This document shows, in pieces, positions 42,506 to 51,293 of a stretch of 64,000 bases of DNA. A program made the position numbers and the translations under genes. The notes under the pieces are model-generated. The model ran no database searches. It saw only the letters and a program-made list of their open reading frames with translations, and was not told where the DNA came from. The stretch covers positions 3,659,001 through 3,723,000 of the forward strand of contig NZ_CP089507.1 in NCBI RefSeq assembly GCF_021233355.1, given 5' to 3'. The DNA is from Luteimonas fraxinea (GTDB taxonomy: Bacteria; Pseudomonadota; Gammaproteobacteria; Xanthomonadales; Xanthomonadaceae). Numbering within the stretch: the first letter of the stretch is position 1; every line of letters starts with the position of its first letter.

Positions 42506-42853
42506 TCAGCGCGTCGCGGCGGTGTCCGCGGCGCCGATCCACGGCGCCAGCAGCGCCAGCCAGCGCGCACGCCAGGCGAGCGCCATCGCTGTCGCGAATG
42601 CGCCGCCGGCCAGGGACATCACCCAGACCAGTGCGGCCATCGAGGCGTGATCGCTCGCCAGACACAGGGCCAGCGACACGGCGAGCGCAACCGCGCCCAG
42701 CACCCGTAGCGCGCGCGCGTGCGCAGGCGAGACCGGCGCGCCCCAGACCTGCTGGCCGTGCGCCGGCATCGCCAGTGCCAGCCATGCCATGCCGACGATG
42801 CTGGCGAGCAGGGCCGCGGTCAGCAGCCAGGCTGCGTGCGACGCCTCATGCAT
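42506..42853 (-). CDS. DUF3325 membrane protein
   Basis: A 115-residue protein with four membrane helices (AAWLLTAALLASIVGMAWLAL, ALRVLGAVALAVSLALCL and two more). Size and arrangement fit DUF3325, small proteins nearly always found after PepSY-TM genes in iron-uptake clusters. Its ATG at 42853 overlaps the end of the PepSY gene by 8 bases. Probable accessory subunit of the PepSY reductase. Confidence 0.75.
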   Translation of the reverse strand: MHEASHAAWLLTAALLASIVGMAWLALAMPAHGQQVWGAPVSPAHARALRVLGAVALAVSLALCLASDHASMAALVWVMSLAGGAFATAMALAWRARWLALLAPWIGAADTAATR

Positions 42854-44534
42854 GGGCGGCCTCCCGGCGCGGGTGCTCGACGGCCGCGGTTGCAGCCGCG
42901 CGACGGCGCAGGTGCAGGCCGGTCGCGCCTGCAACAGCCGCGGTCGCCAGCAGCGCGAGATCGAGGCCCGCCACCGGCCAGTAACCGGTACCGAGCGTGC
43001 GCAACAGATGGTCGCCGGTGGTGATCCAGTTCAGCGCGACGGCAGCGATCGCCAGCACGACGATCGCACCGCACTGCTCGCGCCAGGCCGGGTTCGCCAG
43101 ACCACGCGCGACCGGCGCGCTGCGCAGGCCCGCATGCAGCAGCGCCAGCACCCAGGTGCCCCAGAACGCGTAGCGCTCCCAGTCGCCGCGCGCCGGCAGA
43201 TCGTCCGGCAGCAGGCGGTTGGCGACGAGAATGCCGAGCGTGGCCGCGACCATGCCGGTGATCATCGTCACTGCCAGTGCGTCGACGATGCGCGCGCCCT
43301 GGCTGCCCTGTTTCGCATGCTGGCGCTTGCGCTTCTCGACGAAGAACACGAAGCCGGTGGCGATGCACACCGCGCCCAGCAGACCGCCCAGCACGTACAG
43401 CCAACGCAGCAGCCAGTGGCGGAAATGCTGCAGATGCAGACCGGTCAGGAATTCGGCGACCTTGCCCACCGGCGTGGCCACGGGATCCTCTCGGATCAGT
43501 TCGCCGGTGGACGCTTTGAAGTGGATGCCCTGGCCGACCAGCGCGATGCGATCGGTGCCCGCGCGGTACACGCTGACGTAGCCGTTGGCGTCGCCGACGT
43601 GTTGCAGCACGAGAAAACCCACATCGCCGGCCATGTCGCGCGCCGCCCAGCGGCGCTGCGCCTCGGCGACCATTGCGTCCACGTTCGCCAGGCCCGCGGG
43701 CACACCGGCGCGCTGGTGCGGCAGGCCGAGTTCGTTTGCTTCGGTCGCGGCATGCAGATCGTGCAGGTCGTGCAGCTGGGTGTGGCCGACCGGGAAGAAA
43801 TACGTCGCCGAGAAGATCACCAGACCGGTGAACGCGAAGAAGAAGTGGAACGGCAATGCGACCACGCCGGTGAGGTTGTGCAGATCCAGCACGCTGCGCA
43901 GACCGCCCTTGCCGGGGCGGAAGGTGAAGAGTTCGCGGAAGAACTTGCGGTGCATCACCACGCCGCTGACCAGCGCGGCCAGCATCACCAGCGCCGAGAA
44001 ACCGACGATCCAGAAACCGAGATTCTTCCAGTCCAGCGTCAGGCTGTAATGCATCGGATAGAAGAAGCCGCTGCCGATCTTGAGACGATCGTCCGGCAGC
44101 GCGGTGCCATCGCGCGGATCGATGGTGCCGAGCGCGAAGATCGCTTCGTCGGGATCCTTGGCGCCCGGCACCTGGAAGCCGGCGAACAGCGCCAGCACCG
44201 GATCGCGGTGTGTGGTGTAGGCGCTCCAGTTGGCGACGGTGTCGAAGTGGTCGGGCATCGGCCCGTCGACGCGCGGGCGCATCGCATCGATGGCCTGCTG
44301 CGTGGGCTGCATGCGCTCGAACGCCGGCCGCAGGATCTGCTCGTAGGACGGCATCGGCTGCGGCTCGAAGCGCGTGGACGGAATCGCCCAGCGGTCGATC
44401 TCGCGATCGAAGACCGACAGCGCGCCGAAGAAGAACGCGGCCATCAGCACGAAGCCGAGCACCAGCCCGAACCACGTGTGCAGCCACGCCATCGCCTGGC
44501 GGAAGCTCTGCGTCACCATGCCCTGGGCCGCCAT
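42846..44534 (-). CDS. PepSY-associated inner-membrane protein (siderophore reductase-like)
   Basis: A 562-residue PepSY_TM protein with N-terminal helix WFGLVLGFVLMAAFFFGALSVFDREIDRW, further pairs FWIVGFSALVMLAALVSGVVMHRKFF, LHNLTGVVALPFHFFFAFTGLVIF and HFRHWLLRWLYVLGGLLGAVC, and four more C-terminal helices. The conserved His in these helices bind haem in related ferric reductases; the family includes FpvG of Pseudomonas, which reduces ferri-pyoverdine. Overlaps DUF3649 (ATGA) before it and DUF3325 after it. With the TonB receptor it likely releases iron from a siderophore. Confidence 0.88.
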   Translation of the reverse strand: MAAQGMVTQSFRQAMAWLHTWFGLVLGFVLMAAFFFGALSVFDREIDRWAIPSTRFEPQPMPSYEQILRPAFERMQPTQQAIDAMRPRVDGPMPDHFDTVANWSAYTTHRDPVLALFAGFQVPGAKDPDEAIFALGTIDPRDGTALPDDRLKIGSGFFYPMHYSLTLDWKNLGFWIVGFSALVMLAALVSGVVMHRKFFRELFTFRPGKGGLRSVLDLHNLTGVVALPFHFFFAFTGLVIFSATYFFPVGHTQLHDLHDLHAATEANELGLPHQRAGVPAGLANVDAMVAEAQRRWAARDMAGDVGFLVLQHVGDANGYVSVYRAGTDRIALVGQGIHFKASTGELIREDPVATPVGKVAEFLTGLHLQHFRHWLLRWLYVLGGLLGAVCIATGFVFFVEKRKRQHAKQGSQGARIVDALAVTMITGMVAATLGILVANRLLPDDLPARGDWERYAFWGTWVLALLHAGLRSAPVARGLANPAWREQCGAIVVLAIAAVALNWITTGDHLLRTLGTGYWPVAGLDLALLATAAVAGATGLHLRRRAAATAAVEHPRREAAHA

Positions 44535-44845
44535 CAGACGATGCTCGCCTGGACCAGCGAGGCGACGCCCGCCAGCAGCGCGCCACCACCGGCCAGCATC
44601 GCCCACGCCAGCACGAGCCGGCGCGTGGCGAACGTCCACAGGAATGCCGTCAGGAACACCAGCAGGCCGAGCGCGCTCGACAGGAACTCGGCATCGTGGA
44701 AATCCATGCCGGCCTTGAACATCAGCGCGGCACCGGCGGCGATGAAGCCCCACGTGAACGCGTAGCCGCCGAACACGGCGGCGCCGATGCGCGCGGCGAG
44801 CCGCAGGCGCGGGGCAGGGGACGAAAACATGGCGGTGTTGGACAT
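44534..44845 (-). CDS. DUF3649 membrane protein
   Basis: A 103-residue protein with three or four helices (AAVFGGYAFTWGFIAAGAALMF, ALGLLVFLTAFLWTFA, LAWAMLAGGGALLAGVASLV). It fits DUF3649, which regularly pairs with PepSY-TM and DUF3325 proteins. Its stop codon overlaps the PepSY start. Follows the TonB receptor by 50 bases, so the four genes likely form one operon. Confidence 0.78.
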   Translation of the reverse strand: MSNTAMFSSPAPRLRLAARIGAAVFGGYAFTWGFIAAGAALMFKAGMDFHDAEFLSSALGLLVFLTAFLWTFATRRLVLAWAMLAGGGALLAGVASLVQASIV

Positions 44846-44895
44846 GGCGGCTGCGGTGTCGATAAAGGCGGGACAGGCGGATCAGGACATCCTGA

Positions 44896-47061
44896 TCAGA
44901 AGCGGTAATTCAGGCTCAGCGTGTAGTTGCGCGGCGCGCCGTAGTACCCGCTGTAGCGCAGCGTGTTGATGTAGGTTTCGTCGCCGACGTTGTTGACGTT
45001 GAGGCGCAACATGGCGTTGGGCTGGAAGTCCCAGCCGACGAAGCCGTTGAACACCGCGTAGCTGTCCTGGCGCACGGTGAAGCCGTTGCTCTCGACATTG
45101 GAAATGTCGCTCTGCCAGCGCCCGCCGATGCCGAATGACAGCGCGGTGTAGCTCGGCACGCGCGCGCTGAGCACGAGATTGGCGGTGCGGCGCGGCACCC
45201 AGCGGTAGGTGTCGTCGCCGTCGTCGCCGGTGAGCTTGAGCGCGGTGTAGCCCACGACCAGATCCACGTGTTCGCTCAGACGGCCGGTGGCTTCGAGTTC
45301 CACGCCTTTCGATTCGACATCTACGCCTTCGTAATAGAACTGGCCGCGATCGTTGTAGCCGGCGCCGGTGGCCAGGCCACTCTGCTCGGCGCGGAACACC
45401 GCCAGCGTGGTCAGCAGGCGCTTGTCGAGCCAGTCGGCCTTGACGCCCACCTCGTAGTTCGCGCCCTTGGTCGGATCGAGATAGCGGCCGTCGGCATCCG
45501 ACTGGCTCTGCGGCTGGTAGATGTCGGAGTAGCTGACGTAACCCAGCACGTTCGGGCTGAAATCGTAGGTCAGGCCGGCGTAGGGGCTGGTCTCGCTCTC
45601 GGTCTGGTCGAACGCGACGCCGTAGTTCGTGCCGTCGCGGTGGTATTCGGCGTAGTTGAATCCGACGACGGCCTTGAGACGATCGGTGAACGACAGTCGC
45701 GTGGCGCCGTAAGCGCGCTTGAGGCGTTCGTCGAGCGTGCTGTAGACCGAACTCTCACCCCACAGCGGTTCGGGCACCACGTTGCCCGCCCAGGGGAAGC
45801 CGGGCATCGGCACGTAGCCGCACGGCGCACCGCTGCACAGCGCACCTGCGAATTCCGAATTGATGTTCTCGCTCTTCGACCAGCCCACGCCGAGCATGAC
45901 TTCCTGGTCACGGCCCCACATCTGGAAATGGCCGTTGAGCGTGGCCGAGACCAGATCGGCTTTCAGTTCGTCCTCGCCGCCCCACGGATAGCCGTACAGG
46001 CCCAGATTGGTGCCCGGCTCGAGGCCGGTGCCGTTGAAATCGGTCGCGTAGAACAGACGGTCGTCGTTGCGCACGTCGCGGTGGTTGTAGGCCAGCTTGA
46101 GCTGCCAGTCGGCGCCGAGCTGGTGCACGTACTCTGCGAACGCGGTCTGGCTGGTGGTGTCCCAGTAGGTCCAGTCCTGCGTGGTCGAGGCGCCGCGGTC
46201 CCAGCGCGCCTGGGTGCCGTCGCTGTACATGAAGCCGAGTGCGCCCCACATGTTGCCGTTGGTGCGCGCGTCCTGCCACGAATAGCCGAGCGTCAGCGTG
46301 CCGTTCTCGCCGATCTGGCCGTCGACGACGCCGTAGACGAAGTCGCGGCGGTCGTCCTTGCCGCGCAGCCAGGAATCGCCTTCCTCGTGCGCGGCGACGA
46401 TGCGTCCGGCCCAGGTCCCGTCTTCGGTGAACGGCGTGGAGTAGTCCACCTCACCGCGCGTCGTGCCCCAGGACCCGTAGCTGATACCGGCCGAGCCTTC
46501 GGCCTGGTTGGTCGGGCGCTTGCGCACGTAGTTGATCGTGCCGGCGGCGTTGCCCACGCCGGTCAGCAGACCGTTGGCACCGCGGATCACCTCCAGCTTC
46601 TCGTAGCCGAAGGTGTCCATCGCGCCGGTGACGATGCCCCAGCCGTTGGGCAGGCCGACGCCGTCGATCTGGGTGTTGGCGATGTCAAAACCGCGCGCGG
46701 TGTAGTTGCTGCGGTTGGTTTCCCATTCCTCGACCTGGATGCCGGTCGCCAGACGCAACGCCTCGTTGAGGCTGTCGGCGCCGAACTTCTGCATCTGCTC
46801 GCTGCTGACGACGCTGATCGACTGCGGCGTGTCCTTGATGTCGAGATCGAGGTTGGTCGCGCCGTTGCTGACGCGACCCGCGCGCTGGGCGACGACGAGA
46901 ATCGCGTCGAGATCGGTCGCGCTCGCATCGGAGGCATTCGCGGCGCTCTGCGGCTCGGCGAACGCGGCGGTGGTGCACAGCGCGAGCGCGACGCCGATGG
47001 CGAGCGGGGAGGTTTTGCGGACAGACAGGGAGCGCGATACGACGACATGCGAACGGAGCAT
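44896..47061 (-). CDS. TonB-dependent siderophore receptor
   Basis: A 721-residue outer-membrane receptor. Signal peptide in residues 1-36 (ending AAFA-EP), TonB box DAILVVAQ, plug domain about 55-170 with DTPQSISVVSSEQMQKFG and GFDIANTQIDGVGLPNG, IRGANGLLTGVGNAAGTINYVRKRP, and a 22-strand barrel ending in YTLSLNYRF with the terminal Phe needed for assembly. The text resembles FhuE/FpvA-type hydroxamate or mixed siderophore receptors; the ligand is unknown. A Fur-box-like site lies upstream at 47263-47282. Downstream are the DUF3649, PepSY and DUF3325 genes. Confidence 0.92.
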   Translation of the reverse strand: MLRSHVVVSRSLSVRKTSPLAIGVALALCTTAAFAEPQSAANASDASATDLDAILVVAQRAGRVSNGATNLDLDIKDTPQSISVVSSEQMQKFGADSLNEALRLATGIQVEEWETNRSNYTARGFDIANTQIDGVGLPNGWGIVTGAMDTFGYEKLEVIRGANGLLTGVGNAAGTINYVRKRPTNQAEGSAGISYGSWGTTRGEVDYSTPFTEDGTWAGRIVAAHEEGDSWLRGKDDRRDFVYGVVDGQIGENGTLTLGYSWQDARTNGNMWGALGFMYSDGTQARWDRGASTTQDWTYWDTTSQTAFAEYVHQLGADWQLKLAYNHRDVRNDDRLFYATDFNGTGLEPGTNLGLYGYPWGGEDELKADLVSATLNGHFQMWGRDQEVMLGVGWSKSENINSEFAGALCSGAPCGYVPMPGFPWAGNVVPEPLWGESSVYSTLDERLKRAYGATRLSFTDRLKAVVGFNYAEYHRDGTNYGVAFDQTESETSPYAGLTYDFSPNVLGYVSYSDIYQPQSQSDADGRYLDPTKGANYEVGVKADWLDKRLLTTLAVFRAEQSGLATGAGYNDRGQFYYEGVDVESKGVELEATGRLSEHVDLVVGYTALKLTGDDGDDTYRWVPRRTANLVLSARVPSYTALSFGIGGRWQSDISNVESNGFTVRQDSYAVFNGFVGWDFQPNAMLRLNVNNVGDETYINTLRYSGYYGAPRNYTLSLNYRF

Positions 47062-47262
47062 GGAAATCTGGACCTTCGAAAACGTATGAATCAAGACGGA
47101 CCCGGCAGCCCCTGACAGGGGCGCGGCACACGGTCCGGACGGGCAGTCCGGCGAAGTCCGACCGGAGTTGTCGGATGCGGACGTCGGCGGCAGCGCCGTG
47201 GCGCGCCTGGAGTCCGGAACCGCGCCCATTCCGCGGGCGTGACTGAAACTGCGCGAGCATTA

Positions 47263-47282
47263 GATGCGAATGGATGTCATTT
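47263..47282 (-). promoter_or_regulatory. Fur-box-like operator
   Basis: GATGCGAATGGATGTCATTT. Compared with the frequent gammaproteobacterial Fur site AATGCGAATGATTATCATTT it differs at about four of twenty positions. It stands 200 bases before the TonB receptor start and 118 before the lipocalin start on the other strand, so it could control either or both. Function is inferred from the sequence only. The rest of the 339-base gap has no gene. Confidence 0.5.
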
Positions 47283-47400
47283 CGAAACAGTTGCGGATGT
47301 ACACGTGCGCTGTTCAGGCAATGCCGCGCCGCATCGGGCCGTCTCACGTCGCCCGCACGCCACGACGCCGGAGAATCGCGTTTTGCACCCGGAGCGGCCC

Positions 47401-47979
47401 ATGCGTCTGCCGATTGTTCCCCTGCTGATTGCCGCGGGTCTGTCCACGCCCGCCACTGCCAACGCGGCGCGCCAGCCGCCCGTGCCGAACGAACCGGTCG
47501 CCGCCGTCGATCTCGAACGCTATGCCGGCACCTGGTACGAGCAGGCGCATCTGCCGATGTTCTTCCAGCGCAAATGCATCGCCGACACCACCGCCCAGTA
47601 CAGCGTCAATCCGGATGGCACGGTCGGTGTGTTGAACCGCTGCCGCACGAAGGACGGCAGCTTCAACGAGGCACGCGGCATCGCGCGCGTGGTCGACGGG
47701 AAGACCTCGACACTGGAAGTGCGGTTCGCGCCGCAATGGCTGTCGTGGCTGCCGATGGTCTGGGGCGATTACTGGGTGATCGCGCTCGACGAAGCGGAGT
47801 ACCGCTGGGCGATGGTGGGTTCGCCCGGCAAGGACTACCTGTGGATCCTGTCGCGCGAGCCGCAGCTCGACCCGGAGATCCGCAGCCGGCTCATCGACCA
47901 GGCGCGCGCGATGGATTACCCGGTCGACAAGCTCGTCGACACACCGCAGCGCTCGCAGGATGCGACGCCTTCCGGTTGA
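47401..47979 (+). CDS. blc: Bacterial lipocalin (Blc)
   Basis: A 192-residue exported lipocalin. Signal peptide ends near TANA; no lipobox Cys, unlike E. coli Blc, so it is probably soluble in the periplasm. Motifs: AAVDLERYAGTWYEQAHLP (structural motif 1), FQRKCIADTTAQYSV, NRCRTKDG and DYWVIALDEAEYRWAMVGSP (motif 2), SREPQL (motif 3). Two Cys may form a disulphide. Blc proteins bind lysophospholipids or fatty acids and help in membrane repair. Divergent from the iron cluster. Confidence 0.92.
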   Translation: MRLPIVPLLIAAGLSTPATANAARQPPVPNEPVAAVDLERYAGTWYEQAHLPMFFQRKCIADTTAQYSVNPDGTVGVLNRCRTKDGSFNEARGIARVVDGKTSTLEVRFAPQWLSWLPMVWGDYWVIALDEAEYRWAMVGSPGKDYLWILSREPQLDPEIRSRLIDQARAMDYPVDKLVDTPQRSQDATPSG

Positions 47980-48075
47980 CCGGCATCGCCACCTCGGCGG
48001 TGCGCCGACATCGTCCGGAACGTCGCGGATGATCTTCACGCGGCCCCGGGTCTCGAACAGCGAGAGTCGCCGCCC

Positions 48076-48669
48076 ATGACGCGCCTCATCGAACGCCTTT
48101 TCGCCGCCGGCTATCTCGCCGTAATCGCCCTGTTCCTGTTCGCCGGTGCCGCGCTGATCGGGCTGGCGGCGATCGAGATGTGGCAGGCGCTGGTGCCCTC
48201 GGAATCACTGGATCTGCGCGGACGGTTCGACTCGGTGCTCGACGCGATCGGCATCGTGACCATCGCGCTGGTTGCGTTCGAACTGGCGCAGACGGTGTTC
48301 GAGGAAGAGGTGCGGCGAGAGGTCAAGATCAGCGGGCCGACGCGCGTGCGCCGGTTCCTGTCGCGCTTCATGGTGGTGCTGGTGGTGGCGCTGTCGATCG
48401 AAACTCTGGTCGCGGTGTTCCGATTGCTGCACGAAGCGCCGGAACAGTTGCCTTATGCCGCGGCGATCGGCGCGACCGCGGCCCTGCTGCTGGTCGGTTG
48501 GGGCGTGTTCCTGCGACTCAACCGCAGCGTCGAGGAACTCGAACCCGAGGCCATGGCGGCGGCGAAGGATGAGGACGGCGACGTGGAAGCCGACGCGAAC
48601 GACACGCCCACGCCGAAGAAGCCGGCAGCGCGGCGAAAGACGCCGACGAAGGTGCCTGCAGCAGGCTGA
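48076..48669 (+). CDS. Uncharacterised four-helix membrane protein
   Basis: A 197-residue protein with helices at about 10-33, 58-75 (GIVTIALVAFELAQTVF), 98-118 and 130-150, and a disordered C-terminal tail rich in Glu, Asp and later Lys/Pro (KKPAARRKTPTKVPAAG). The EEEVRREVKISGPTRVRRF loop is charged and cytosolic. The arrangement recalls PsiE-like small membrane proteins, but the likeness is weak. Function unknown; no linked genes. Confidence 0.65.
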   Translation: MTRLIERLFAAGYLAVIALFLFAGAALIGLAAIEMWQALVPSESLDLRGRFDSVLDAIGIVTIALVAFELAQTVFEEEVRREVKISGPTRVRRFLSRFMVVLVVALSIETLVAVFRLLHEAPEQLPYAAAIGATAALLLVGWGVFLRLNRSVEELEPEAMAAAKDEDGDVEADANDTPTPKKPAARRKTPTKVPAAG

Positions 48670-48827
48670 GTCGCAATGCGACGGTGACACCGGCAGGTCA
48701 CAAAGCAATCCCGGTCACGGAACGGACATCGCACCGCGATTGAACGCGCACGTCTTACCGATGCTTAACACCACGGTCGCATCGCAGTGGAAAGGTCGGG
48801 GTTCCTTCCAGACGCGTGGAGTTTCCG

Positions 48828-49103
48828 ATGAAGAAGTGGGCCTTGTCCGGCGTGTTGTTGTTGACCACAGTGGCTGCCAGCACGACCGCATTCGCAGCGC
48901 GCCATCATTTCGATGTGATCGGCGAGTCCTACGGCCGCAGCAGCGAAGAGGCGATCGACAACGCCTGGCGCGACGCGGACGACCAGTGCTACCGCAGCTG
49001 GGGCCGCTCCGACCAGGACATCACGGTGCTGGAGGTGTGGGTCGATCCGGACACCGGCTATCCGCATGCACGCGTGTCGCTGGGCTGCACGGTCGACGAC
49101 TGA
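48828..49103 (+). CDS. Small exported protein, 91 residues
   Basis: A 91-residue protein: signal peptide MKKWALSGVLLLTTVAASTTAFA, then a compact domain RHHFDVIGESYGRSSEEAI and the end VSLGCTVDD, with two Cys. GGAG lies 6 bases before the ATG at 48828, preferred over an upstream in-frame ATG. No family recognised. A strong hairpin follows at 49127-49162. Confidence 0.75.
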   Translation: MKKWALSGVLLLTTVAASTTAFAARHHFDVIGESYGRSSEEAIDNAWRDADDQCYRSWGRSDQDITVLEVWVDPDTGYPHARVSLGCTVDD

Positions 49104-49126
49104 CTTTAGATTTCGACGCACGTGAA

Positions 49127-49162
49127 AACGCCGCCGGTGATCTCTCCATCACCGGCGGCGTT
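49127..49162. terminator. Long hairpin between convergent genes
   Basis: AACGCCGCCGGTGAT (49127-49141) pairs perfectly over 15 bp with ATCACCGGCGGCGTT (49148-49162), loop of 6 bases. It sits between convergent genes (end 49103 plus, end 49210 minus). A-run before, TTCTG after. Probably a bidirectional terminator. Confidence 0.75.
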
Positions 49163-49209
49163 CTGTACATCGATTGCATCCGCGAACGCGTCGCGGACAT
49201 CCCGGGCCG

Positions 49210-49551
49210 TCAGATCACGAAGGCTCGCAGTTCCGCCATCTTGCCGTCGTGGAACCGCCACGCATCCGAGTAGGCATAGCGCGTCTCGGTGCCGTCTGCC
49301 GCCTTGACGGTGATGCTGCCCAGCGCGATCACGAAGTCTTCTTCGGCGATGAGGTGGTCGACGGTGAACACCGGCGGCTCGACATAGGCGTCCGTCATCC
49401 ACTCGCGCACAGCATCCTTGCCGTCGAGCGTCGATTCGCCAACGGTCGTCCACTGGATGTCGTCGGTGCAGTACGCCAGAAATCCGTCGATGTCGCCGCG
49501 CGCGATGGCCGCGTTGGCCTGCCGCAGAGAACTCTTGTGCTGGTTGGACAT
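49210..49551 (-). CDS. SnoaL/NTF2-like protein
   Basis: A 113-residue NTF2-fold protein: LRQANAAIARGDIDGFLAYCTDDI, W-rich VGESTLDGKDAVREWMTD, VDHLIAEEDFVIALGSITV and YSDAWRFHDGKMAELRAFV. This is the ketosteroid-isomerase-like SnoaL pattern. Such small proteins isomerise, hydrolyse or just bind small ligands. No partner is evident. Confidence 0.85.
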   Translation of the reverse strand: MSNQHKSSLRQANAAIARGDIDGFLAYCTDDIQWTTVGESTLDGKDAVREWMTDAYVEPPVFTVDHLIAEEDFVIALGSITVKAADGTETRYAYSDAWRFHDGKMAELRAFVI

Positions 49552-49763
49552 GGCGGCGCTTCTATCGACGTGGAGGAGTGACGATACCGGCAGCCGGGGG
49601 CGCGCGGGTGAAGCGTCGCGGGCCGGACTGCGCCTGCATTCAGGCGCATGTCGCAAGCGTGCGTGCGGTCGCATCCGGAAGCGGACGTCGTGCCGCGCCA
49701 GGCGACCAGAAAACCCGATTTCGGTGCGGGTCTGGCCGCCAACCGCACGGCAACGCGTTGTGC

Positions 49764-50486
49764 TCAGAAGCGGTCTTCGACCGGCAGGTAACGCCACGCG
49801 CCGACCGGCATCTTCGCCAGCGACACGCGCCCGATGCGCAGGCGCCGGATCCACACCACGCCCAGCCCGACCTGCGCGCACATGTCACGCAGCTGACCCG
49901 GCCGCACGCCCTTGATCGCGAAACGCAGGCGCACTTCGTTCTGCCAGCTGACCTTGCATGGCGGCAGCGTGTGGCCGTCGTACTGCAGGCCGTGCTTGAG
50001 CCGCTGCATGCCGTAGAACGGCATCTCGCCGGTCACCTCGACGACGAACTCCTGCTCGATGCCATCGAGGTCCTCGGTCAGGCGCCGCCACACGCGACCA
50101 TCCTGGCTCAGCACCATCAAGCCACTGGCTTCGGCTTCCAACGGCGCGAGCGGTGTCAGCCGATGGAAGTGCCGCTGCAGCAGGCGCACCTCGGTCGGGT
50201 CTTCGCTCCAGCGCGTGCTCGCGTCGACGTAGGCCAAAGCGGCATCGGACGTGGCGAACGCATCCAGACCTGCCGGCTTGTGGAACAGGATCGTTGCCGG
50301 CTCGGCGACGGCGAGCCGCGCGGCCGCGTCGAGTTCGACGGCCTCGTCGGTCACCATGTGCTGCGGCATGTCCACGACGCGACCGTCGACCGACACCCAG
50401 CCGCCCTCGATGTACTGCTCGGCTTCGCTGCGCGAGCAGCGGGCGAGTTCGGAGACGCGTTTGGCCAGTCGGACGGGGGCGGACAT
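49764..50486 (-). CDS. RsuA-family pseudouridine synthase with altered catalytic site
   Basis: A 240-residue protein: S4 RNA-binding domain in residues 1-55 (RLAKRVSELARCSRSEAEQYI), then an RsuA/RluB/RluF-type synthase fold (ILFHKPAGLDAFATS; SGLMVLSQDGRVWRRLTED; KVSWQNEVRLRFAIKGVRPGQLRDM). In active members the nucleophile is the Asp in RLDxxTSGL. Here the same place reads PLEAEASGL (115-123), so Asp is replaced by Glu117. The fold seems whole, so it may bind rRNA without, or with altered, catalysis. Start at 50486 follows a standard S4 N-end. Confidence 0.85.
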   Translation of the reverse strand: MSAPVRLAKRVSELARCSRSEAEQYIEGGWVSVDGRVVDMPQHMVTDEAVELDAAARLAVAEPATILFHKPAGLDAFATSDAALAYVDASTRWSEDPTEVRLLQRHFHRLTPLAPLEAEASGLMVLSQDGRVWRRLTEDLDGIEQEFVVEVTGEMPFYGMQRLKHGLQYDGHTLPPCKVSWQNEVRLRFAIKGVRPGQLRDMCAQVGLGVVWIRRLRIGRVSLAKMPVGAWRYLPVEDRF

Positions 50487-50653
50487 CGTGTAGCGCCGGG
50501 AATCGGGGCGGGCAGTGTAGCGAGCGTCGCCGGTCGGCGCGTTCTTCGGACGCAGCGCCTCAAGCGTGCCGATTGCGTGGATGATGCGGCGAAGACGGAC
50601 GGGCCATGTGGTCCGCGTCATTCCCGAACCTTTGCGGACCGGAGTGCCAGGCG

Positions 50654-51142
50654 ATGCGACAGACGATGGCGGGTGTGTGGATGGCGGCGGTGATCGCGCT
50701 GGCAATGCCGGGATGGGCGCAGGCAGACGACGGTGCGCGACTGCTCGGCCTGTGGTCGGTGGACGTGACGCAGTTGCCGATGCCGCCCGAGGCGCGGCCG
50801 CAGCGGGTGACGGTGGCGCTCGACGAGGCTGCGGCGGGCGCGTTGACGATACGGGTCGAGATCGTGCCGGCCGAAGGCGCAGCGCGTATCTCCACGGCGA
50901 CCGTGCCGCTCGATGGCAGCACGGTGCCGATCGAGGGCGACACGCTGGAAGCCGATGCGATCGCGGTCAAGCGCCCCACCGGCGACGTGCTGACGATGGC
51001 ACTGGCGAAGCAGGGTGTGCCGGCCTCGACGCGGATCTATGCGGTCACGCCGGATGGCGACCAGCTGATCGAGACGGCGGTGCATTTCGGCGCCGATGGC
51101 AAGGCGGTGATGCGCACGTTCCGGTTCGATCGCGTGCGTTGA
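50654..51142 (+). CDS. Exported protein of unknown function
   Basis: A 162-residue protein with signal peptide (MAAVIALAMPGWAQA-DD). The mature part is beta-rich: LLGLWSVDVTQLPMPPEARPQRV and IYAVTPDGDQLIETAVHFGADG. The GLWSVDVxxLP beginning recalls lipocalin-like periplasmic proteins, yet no motif is decisive. Unlinked to neighbours. Confidence 0.65.
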   Translation: MRQTMAGVWMAAVIALAMPGWAQADDGARLLGLWSVDVTQLPMPPEARPQRVTVALDEAAAGALTIRVEIVPAEGAARISTATVPLDGSTVPIEGDTLEADAIAVKRPTGDVLTMALAKQGVPASTRIYAVTPDGDQLIETAVHFGADGKAVMRTFRFDRVR

Positions 51143-51256
51143 ATGACCGCGTTACAACGGCTGCTGCACGTACGGCAGCCGCTGCGTCCTGAACGTCTGT
51201 GCGGACGATTGCGAGCGCGCGTGCACCGCGTTCGGGGGCGCGCCGACCGACAGCGG

Positions 51257-51262
51257 TAGAAT
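51257..51262 (+). promoter_or_regulatory. -10-like TAGAAT before DUF1456 gene
   Basis: TAGAAT stands 32 bases before the DUF1456 start and matches a -10 box at 5 of 6 positions. No clear -35 is seen about 17 bases upstream. Suggestive only. Confidence 0.35.
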
Positions 51263-51293
51263 TGCGCCTCTTCCGAACCGCCCTGTTGGATCG

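Noticed and set aside
42789..44765. Long open frame (658 codons) on the plus strand
   Set aside because: Antisense to the PepSY gene, rich in Gln, His and Arg, no recognisable motif.
45268..47115. Long open frame (615 codons) on the plus strand
   Set aside because: Antisense to the TonB receptor; no domain pattern and Val/Ala/Arg-rich composition of a shadow frame.
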